NCBI GenBank assembly: GCA_000403215.2
Contig: KE159549.1
Span: 194,930-258,929 of the forward strand
Direction of reading: 5' to 3'
DNA length: 64,000 nucleotides
From: Lachnospiraceae bacterium A4
GTDB taxonomy: Bacteria; Bacillota; Clostridia; Lachnospirales; Lachnospiraceae
The notes beneath the pieces were generated by a model. It ran no database searches, was not told where the DNA came from, and was given only the letters and a program-made list of their open reading frames with translations. Positions 61,401 through 64,000 of this stretch are shown here, piece after piece. The position numbers and the translations under genes are program-made. Within the stretch, counting starts at the first letter, position 1. The number at the start of each line of letters is the position of its first letter.

Positions 61401-62718
61401 TTTCACAGGTACAAAAATGATTAAGATGACGCTTGTCGATAAGGATAATGCATACTTGATGAGTAAGGCAAGCATCGGCAAAATTGTAACGGCAGACAGG
61501 GTATACACTGGCGAAGTATTGAAACCACAGATTACTGTAAAATATGGTAAAACTACATTGGTAAAGGATACAGATTATACAGTTCTCTACGACAACGAGC
61601 ACATCGAGGCAGGAGAGACGGCAACCATAACCATTCGCGGAAATGGAACCACCTACTTTGGCGAAAAGACGACTTCCTTTAAGATTACAGGTACGCCGTT
61701 AAAGGCGGGTCAGATATCGCTAAAAGATGTGCCAAAAACCGGTTTGGTGTATACAGGAAAGCCGCAGGAGCCAGAGATTGACGGCATAGATAAGAAGAAT
61801 TACGAGGCAGTTTACCAGAATAATACCAATGCTGGTACAGCAACCGTTGTGATAACAGGTAAAAACGGCTATACTGGAACGGTGAAAAAGACCTTCAAGA
61901 TTACAGCTTATGATATATTCGCCAACTCGGACAAGAAATTTAAATATAACATCAATGGCAGTATACCATTCGCAAAAGGCGGCAGCAAGCTGACAGATGA
62001 TCAAACAGGCGCAAGATTTACAATCAGCGATGGCGTAGAAATCACGTTACAGCAGGGAAAAGACTACACACTGTCCTATAAAAATAACAAGAAAGTCGGC
62101 GATAACACTGCAAGCGTGACAATCAAGGGCAAAGGCAATTTTAAGGGAACGCTCAAAAACATTCCATTTACAATTGTGGCGCAGGATCTTTCAAACTTAA
62201 ATATCACCGCCGCAGACGTTCTGCAAAAGAATGCGAAGAAATTCAATAAGGTGGTTCCGGTTGTCACAGACTTAGATGGAAAGACACTCAAAAATAAGAC
62301 CGATTTTGAGCTTGATACAGCAACAGCATACACGGACGAAGCAGGAAATCCGATCTCAAGCACAGAGCCAGCAACAGGTACTGCGATTAAAGTCACCGTA
62401 ACAGGAAAAGGAAACTATCAAGGAACAGCCTCAGCAATATTCCATATTATTGATAATAATATGAGCATTGCCAAAGCAAGTGTACAGATAGAACCGCAAC
62501 GCTACACAGGCAGTGAAGTGACTCTGAGTAATGACCAGATTCATGTCAAGCTGAAAATCAATGGTACTATTACAGAATTGCAAAATGATAATTTTCAAAT
62601 CGTAGGATATTCGAAGAATATCAAGAAGGGAACTGCAAAAGTCACCATACGCGGCATTTATCCATATGGCGGAACAAAGACAGTAAACTTTAAGATTACA
62701 GCACGTCCAATGAATTAA
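52477..62718 (+). CDS. Giant secreted amylopullulanase (two GH13 domains, FIVAR and MBG-like repeats)
   Basis: About 3413 residues from the ATG at 52477 (GGAAGGA upstream). Signal peptide to about residue 45 (VWAA before E46), S/T/E-rich stalk to about 205, then alternating starch-binding-like (HFKNTLNW, HFKNALNW) and E-set domains to about 890. The first GH13 domain (about 895-1370) is alpha-amylase-like with DVVVNH 1022, nucleophile D1093, acid/base E1122 and HD 1188-1189. A CBM41-like domain (about 1466-1570) and a CBM48-like one (about 1670) precede the second GH13, a type I pullulanase: FNWGYDP 1872, DVVYNH 1919, D1990, E2019, HD 2103-2104. Seven FIVAR modules (about 2310-2820) and about six MBG-like Ig repeats follow. 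It should cut alpha-1,4 and alpha-1,6 bonds of starch and glycogen outside the cell. No C-terminal anchor seen. Confidence 0.95.
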   Translation: MEKAKTFCRKKRNLAKSMLSLMLVFAMVISNVQITPDAFSTVWAAENETLETSEASENSSQPSEAAGDSEEAGEASENSGDDKDTGTEETGKPTQESEAGSSLREEDFAQSEAVTETEASKQTDEEDSTKETTTTNASTENSEDSDSVDSSTQSVVEETSEDANDSTAQETETITETTESMTTEEATETETAEDENISADEAVGEAVDVVVHFKNTLNWNAVRLHSWIRNNGKDTNFFEENAGKLLEEREGYYSYTFENIILEDSFEFIGFLINASKEDIWAANNFQTTNITISKSELSNTENGKYECWVWLIDGNRDGENKTIPQVSKLGLDGPEISSDGTQVTFRYQNADASQVTIKGVKGDVWNNDTEVIEQVMDKDSNTGIFTSTVNLPKEGFSYKFVVKYEGNDNENWIFDPSNQNIVNGNSYVRKAAEKAVIRFHFKNALNWETISMHYWGMGIDGSDWPGAPLDLSDSNKDEKEFYTFDVNADGLIHDLGFIVTDGKADGGLQTTDNTISRSSIPDNDTYELWIWLDENKKDEGKYIPCISTSPISSPEFGETTENGTEVTFRYQQESGSAAKVLLAGTMTDWLEEPVEMSKDENDIWSCTMTLPHGEYEYKYVIPKEGETDPGTDGSKYNWEFDPFNTNYSTHKENDQVIKDNSLVYVAGEEYTYTVHYYNPANKASTADESDLYIWEPGITYTDTAKVWKYESIETDTNGIPWQTVSFKVPYKAMGIIGRPTAGSWTGQDTNQYYQLKQIRNGNVVENKTAEFWYIHGQGIYATAPELGGVTNLSASFDGNASMDYTQNKVLHIDATDSENNKVFVKEAYVNASGLGISEKLFIDPELMEVTLSVTEDTPYGDVELPITVVDYQGNTIKTSVTVKVVAKTESENDFDWDEAVIYFMVTDRFKDGDASNNEKAGADTFNKNNPGLYHGGDFAGVKEHLNDLKNLGVNTIWITPIVKNIPKVQVDDGTGPIPNYASYHGYWASDFSDINGALGTREEFQDLINAVHAENMKLMVDVVVNHAGYGAEESETFSGMLREAAIEDDAFHGGGGQAGLPDFMTENPEVRDMIIGWQLEWAEMGVDYFRVDTVKHVDNTTWMAFKNALTKADPDFKMIGEYYGASYNSENGGTLGSGEMDSLLDFNFKYQAGNFVRGGISSVETELQKRNAALNNTYLLGQFLSSHDENGFKFNLKQGENKMSDAAADAAALVAATLQITAKGQPVIYYGEEIGLTGENNYPQQTNRYDYDWTINKETSATYQHYKNLLGIRQKYSEIFARGDRKVVTLSDSGKYDVISRSYNGETIYVGMNINPDQAVDNLEIQVNNEGITQYKDEYSGNTYSVKDGKITITIPKASEGGTVVLVPSGFNDTLVAPQISTIAKGKTTLLPSQLTHIAEDGTKSPVEVTYSINNSADGVSLDDTKTKLTVSETFEGTEIQLTATSESAGSVTFTVKAVEDKNEITVKIHYTRDDGNYDEWNVWAWPEGKGGAQYDFTSENDEMVTVAKFEGRSISRLGYRIRKGDWAENDPIEVDRYIDLSNILSGTIHYYVKSGVYDGTMVMEEDVLLGSKVISAKYNQSTKRIEVVLGGNDAVGNISELFAIKDYSNTEIPITNVTKRRDMYVLTIDKDLSAIDDLVKSYFVAFDGYDYKITMPVAYSSAEFENKYTYEGDDLGATWTKDKTTFKVWAPTADKVEVKLYKSGTEGLDDLIDTLDMEKSNNGVWVLEKDGDLNGTYYTYNVYVDGTEIEACDPYARTTGVNGNRAMVINLDATNPEGWAADRGPNADMSYTDSIIYELHVRDFSIKENSGISDEHKGKFLGLIESGTTNGNGQPTGLDYLTDLGVTHIHLLPSYDYTTVDETKLDTPQFNWGYDPKNYNVPEGSYSTDPYNGEVRVKEMKQMIKTLHDNNINVIMDVVYNHVYDADKFCFNQIVPKYFSRTNADGTYSNGSGCGNDTASERAMVKKYIVDSVNYWAEEYHIDGFRFDLVGLLDTKTINEVVETVHKRHPEAVFYGEGWALNTAVSKDGYTMATQANASATPKFAYFSDTIRDLVKGKNDEENLGFVSGLTGKEEDMANCFRSLTWWSKNPTQIVNYASCHDNYTLMDKLYATTERKGNASRAEVIKMNNLSAAIYMMAEGIPLIHAGEEILRIKRDEKDNIIHNSYNSPDSVNQIKWEDLDKPEYRAVRDYYKGLIDFRKNHAALRLDSADAVAANVKYHWVTNEVILFAINGKDSVPDEVSDGIVIIFNATKTDQDVNLYEYGIKEDETWNVCINEKEAGTKVLSQVTDGTVKVAPISAMVLVKGETVDANSVYEENKLQNTERQRKYLQDLISRCEKLVPDNYTEESWNVFQEALLSAKQVWESATATQEQLIDARENLTAAYDALEVIAGVVDTAKLDALIAECKEKVAGGQGEYTTESWTVFTEALSAAEAVRAEQEVTQEAINAAYDSLKAAYEGLKKPVANTDKLKELIKEYDNLKQGNYTDESWAVFVNALAAAKAAVAKPDATQAEIDKAEQDLRDAYSALKVPEGTVDKEKLKALVAIYKEIQNAGQGDYTDESWKAFSDELANAEALLEKSDATQAEIDEAYSKLETAYTNLTSTKNTEKLDELIAECSKLDKGDYTDESWNALQEALKAAKEIADKPNATQAEIDKAEQDLRDAYNALKVPEGTIDKGKLKALIAVCDEILNKGQGSYTAESWNAFTLALEEAKAILAKEDATQPEVDEARNKLDKAHNNLVSIEEEIKALKELIVTCEKYIKEDYTTESWRVFEDALQAAKEVAENPNAALEEIQRAADDLQNAVKALIKVKEGLWTAWAPDSGLTAPENGEGNYHAAYTGKAFKPEILVYDGKTLLKEKTDYTVSYKNNTNAGPATVTVKGKGNYSESTTAEFTIDPIDIATLEIEDLYAAVASNNTKQVALKPIVKFNGKTLKMGKDYTVAYADPNGGKAPGNPSMDYDVKIDAASVNFTGTKMIKMTLVDKDNAYLMSKASIGKIVTADRVYTGEVLKPQITVKYGKTTLVKDTDYTVLYDNEHIEAGETATITIRGNGTTYFGEKTTSFKITGTPLKAGQISLKDVPKTGLVYTGKPQEPEIDGIDKKNYEAVYQNNTNAGTATVVITGKNGYTGTVKKTFKITAYDIFANSDKKFKYNINGSIPFAKGGSKLTDDQTGARFTISDGVEITLQQGKDYTLSYKNNKKVGDNTASVTIKGKGNFKGTLKNIPFTIVAQDLSNLNITAADVLQKNAKKFNKVVPVVTDLDGKTLKNKTDFELDTATAYTDEAGNPISSTEPATGTAIKVTVTGKGNYQGTASAIFHIIDNNMSIAKASVQIEPQRYTGSEVTLSNDQIHVKLKINGTITELQNDNFQIVGYSKNIKKGTAKVTIRGIYPYGGTKTVNFKITARPMN
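59440..60930 (+). repeat. Seven FIVAR-type helical modules
   Basis: Each module is about 65-70 residues with the phrase YT-x-E-S-W and an ending like ATQAEID-x-A. Modules 3-4 and 5-6 form a duplicated pair: 60011-60064 is identical to 60431-60484, exactly 420 bp apart, pointing to a recent tandem duplication. Confidence 0.85.
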
Positions 62719-62773
62719 ATTCATAGCGCTGCACAGCGAAATAGATACCAGACACATAGACATCAAATGCAGC

Positions 62774-62810
62774 AAAAAAGGCAGAGGAAACATCAATCCT
62801 CTGCCTTTTT
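62774..62810. terminator. Terminator between the amylopullulanase gene and a convergent gene
   Basis: Stem AAAAAAGGCAGAGG with CCTCTGCCTTTTT. A- and T-rich arms allow use from both sides. It overlaps the last codons of the minus-strand gene ending at 62793. Confidence 0.85.
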
Positions 62811-63335
62811 CTCCCAAATCTCCCTCTCCGGCAAAAATCCGCCGCATGGGTATTGTGTCAGCCACATAAAGGCTTCCGCAGACGACATCTTGGCGGTGAA
62901 AGCTGTGTCTGTATAATCAGGGTGTGCGGCGTTGATCACAAAGCACCCTGATTCGTCCTTGTGCGTTGCGCATTGAATCCATAAGGCATGCTCCATATAT
63001 GTGATTTCAACAGATTGCAGCCGTCCGCTGATCAAATCCGCGGCAGCTGTCTGTACATCCTTTCTTGAAAAAGAAACAAAGCGCTGTGTCGTCTTTCCGA
63101 CAAGAATCATCTGCTGATTGCGGGCAGTCACCGCCTTTGGGCGAAATATGATCGCTGTATCCCGTGTGAGACGCCACCTTGTCGTGTCTGGCGCCTGTAG
63201 GTACACAAGCCAGTCCTTTCCTGTGCGCTGACAGGTTTTGCGGGTGTGAGAAGCAGTGAGCCGACATGCGGAAAAGCTGCCATACAGTAGCGCAATTCCA
63301 GCTCTACCAGTTCCATTGTGACCCGCAGAAAACAT
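62793..63335 (-). CDS. Hypothetical protein, possibly frameshifted near its 5' end
   Basis: Up to 180 residues. From about residue 40 on, the sequence looks like a genuine globular protein (DWLVYLQAPDTTRWRLT, QQMILVGKTTQRFVSFS, EAFMWLTQYPCGGFLPE), but the first 40 residues are cysteine- and arginine-rich and unconvincing. Another frame starting at 63316 (MELVELELRYCMAAFPHVGS) looks like a more natural N-terminus, so a frameshift near 63230 is suspected. No strong ribosome site for either start. The end motif GGFLPE recurs in the 19-bp repeat at 63672. No family recognised. Confidence 0.45.
   Translation of the reverse strand: MFSAGHNGTGRAGIALLYGSFSACRLTASHTRKTCQRTGKDWLVYLQAPDTTRWRLTRDTAIIFRPKAVTARNQQMILVGKTTQRFVSFSRKDVQTAAADLISGRLQSVEITYMEHALWIQCATHKDESGCFVINAAHPDYTDTAFTAKMSSAEAFMWLTQYPCGGFLPEREIWEKKAED
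62826..62844. repeat. 19-bp direct repeat, copy 1
   Basis: CTCCGGCAAAAATCCGCCG, inside the end of the 62793-63335 gene (encodes GGFLPE on the minus strand). An identical copy lies at 63672-63690. Confidence 0.8.
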
Positions 63336-63370
63336 TTGTCGTTTGCTGTTATTACAATTGAGGTTTTTGG

Positions 63371-63547
63371 TTATTGTAGTTCTGTAATTGGCGGTTTCTG
63401 GTATAGCTTGCGCTCAAGACACTTTTTTTCAAATGCAAGCTGCTGTTTCATTTTTTCATAACCCCCCTCGTTATCTGCCATTTCTAGTCTTTCTAATATA
63501 TCTAGCTTATCTAAAAGATTGACATTTAATTCTTTTTCACTTGGCAT
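63371..63547 (-). CDS. Small hypothetical protein
   Basis: 58 residues from the ATG at 63547 to the TAA at 63371, with AGGTG seven bases upstream and a good promoter about 100 bp further. Highly charged and probably helical (NVNLLDKLDILERLEMADN, then MKQQLAFEKKCLERKL). Thirty-five bases separate it from the next minus-strand frame, suggesting one transcript. Too short for common gene-calling cut-offs. No family recognised. Confidence 0.6.
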   Translation of the reverse strand: MPSEKELNVNLLDKLDILERLEMADNEGGYEKMKQQLAFEKKCLERKLYQKPPITELQ

Positions 63548-63626
63548 ACAATCACCTGTCCTTCCTTGAATCTGTTCTTCTTGTTATAATTTATACTGGT
63601 GTCCAGTCTTGTGGACTGTTAATGTA

Positions 63627-63655
63627 ATCATAACAAATTATAGAAAAGGTGTAAA
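63627..63655 (-). promoter_or_regulatory. Promoter of the small minus-strand genes
   Basis: Minus-strand TTTACA and TATGAT, 17 bp apart. The RNA would begin close to a GTCCA/TGGAC hairpin. Confidence 0.6.
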
Positions 63656-63671
63656 GCGTTCACGCCATTTC

Positions 63672-63690
63672 CTCCGGCAAAAATCCGCCG
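63672..63690. repeat. 19-bp direct repeat, copy 2
   Basis: Identical to 62826-62844. It lies just after the permease stop codon and, read on the minus strand, encodes GGFLPE followed by EMA and a stop. It looks like the leftover C-terminus of a paralogue of the 62793-63335 gene. Confidence 0.75.
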
Positions 63691-63698
63691 TCGTCTAT

Positions 63699-64000
63699 TT
63701 AAATCTCCAGCTCACGGCACATTTTCTGCACCGTAATGCGGTAAACGGCATAGACAATACAAGCCATCACAAGCAAAATAATGAGACAGACGCCAAGTCC
63801 TGCAACTTCGCCCATCACAAGCTGCCCGTCATTTCCGAACATCAGCATCACATATAACAGATACATTGCCGTCATGCCAACGACAGAAGGCATTCTAAAT
63901 ACAGTGCCCGCCTGACTTTTCACCTCACGCACCAAAAATGCGGGCGGAGCGCCCAGACGGCGCAGATCGTCAAAAACATAGCGGTTGTTCAGCGTGATGG
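63699..64000 (-). CDS. ABC transporter permease, FtsX-like (C-terminal part)
   Basis: Only the last 100 residues are in the window; the gene continues past 64000. The visible part begins within ITLNNRYVFDDLRRLGAPP, a typical cytoplasmic loop of FtsX/BceB-type permeases, followed by two membrane helices (MTAMYLLYVMLMF and LGVCLIILLVMACIVYAVY) and the end QKMCRELEI. Such permeases often work with an ATPase in antimicrobial peptide resistance or lipoprotein release. Function cannot be refined from this fragment. Confidence 0.75.
   Translation of the reverse strand, partial: ITLNNRYVFDDLRRLGAPPAFLVREVKSQAGTVFRMPSVVGMTAMYLLYVMLMFGNDGQLVMGEVAGLGVCLIILLVMACIVYAVYRITVQKMCRELEI

Noticed and set aside
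62431-62865. A 144-residue minus-strand frame under the amylopullulanase end
   Set aside because: No ribosome site, and it runs antisense through the MBG-like repeats and terminator.
63609-63857. An 82-residue plus-strand frame
   Set aside because: Antisense to the permease gene and to a good minus-strand promoter; no family features.

Overview
The window looks like a chromosome segment from a low-to-mid GC Gram-positive gut bacterium, most likely a Lachnospiraceae-type Clostridia. Evidence: strong GGAGG Shine-Dalgarno sites, HprK, WhiA and RapZ, a split two-subunit transketolase, a PyrK/PyrD type B dihydroorotate dehydrogenase, sporulation-type genes (SPOCS-LysM, SpoIID-like, SpoIIQ-like), and a secreted starch enzyme of gut-Firmicute style. 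Species assignment is inference.

Layout. 0.2-4.1 kb: an AraC regulator diverges from a DHH phosphoesterase, which is followed by a broken GGDEF-EAL-LamG gene. 4.2-4.6 kb: three tRNAs (Phe, Gly, Gly) with near-consensus promoters. 5.0-21.8 kb: one giant secreted protein of about 5620 residues, whose second half is about 32 tandem beta-sandwich modules. 22.0-23.5 kb: a short, motif-eroded group II intron-type reverse transcriptase and a HicAB toxin-antitoxin pair. 23.6-28.4 kb: a pentose operon (FGGY ribulokinase, AraD, an unknown acidic protein, both transketolase halves). 28.5-30.4 kb: a small coiled-coil protein converging on an AAA/PD-(D/E)XK protein. 30.8-32.6 kb: pyrK-pyrD. 32.7-33.0 kb: a compact convergent cassette that reads as a type I toxin-antitoxin system of Fst/par architecture: a 26-residue membrane peptide, an antisense RNA, a shared terminator, and a repeated leader element. 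33.1-36.1 kb: a SPOCS-LysM gene behind a sigma-E-like promoter, and a gene behind a sigma-28-like promoter. 36.2-46.5 kb: a long co-directional run hprK, glucokinase, murB, rapZ, whiA, lipid kinase, acyltransferase, spoIID-like, spoIIQ-like, amidohydrolase. 46.6-52.2 kb: dedA, a two-component system, an OPT transporter. 52.5-62.7 kb: a second giant secreted protein, an amylopullulanase with two GH13 domains. 62.8-64.0 kb: two small genes and the end of an FtsX-like permease on the minus strand.

How the parts fit: starch is cut outside the cell by the amylopullulanase, glucose is phosphorylated by the ROK kinase, arabinose-type pentoses enter through AraB/AraD and transketolase, and HprK senses carbon status. 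The large secreted modular protein is probably an adhesin or surface scaffold; neither giant protein shows an LPXTG, SLH or membrane anchor at its C-terminus. The least expected signals are the par-like toxin cassette, the reverse transcriptase with eroded motifs but an open frame, the PPC-like repeat array, and several promoter or RNA elements that suggest specific sigma factors or RNA-level control.
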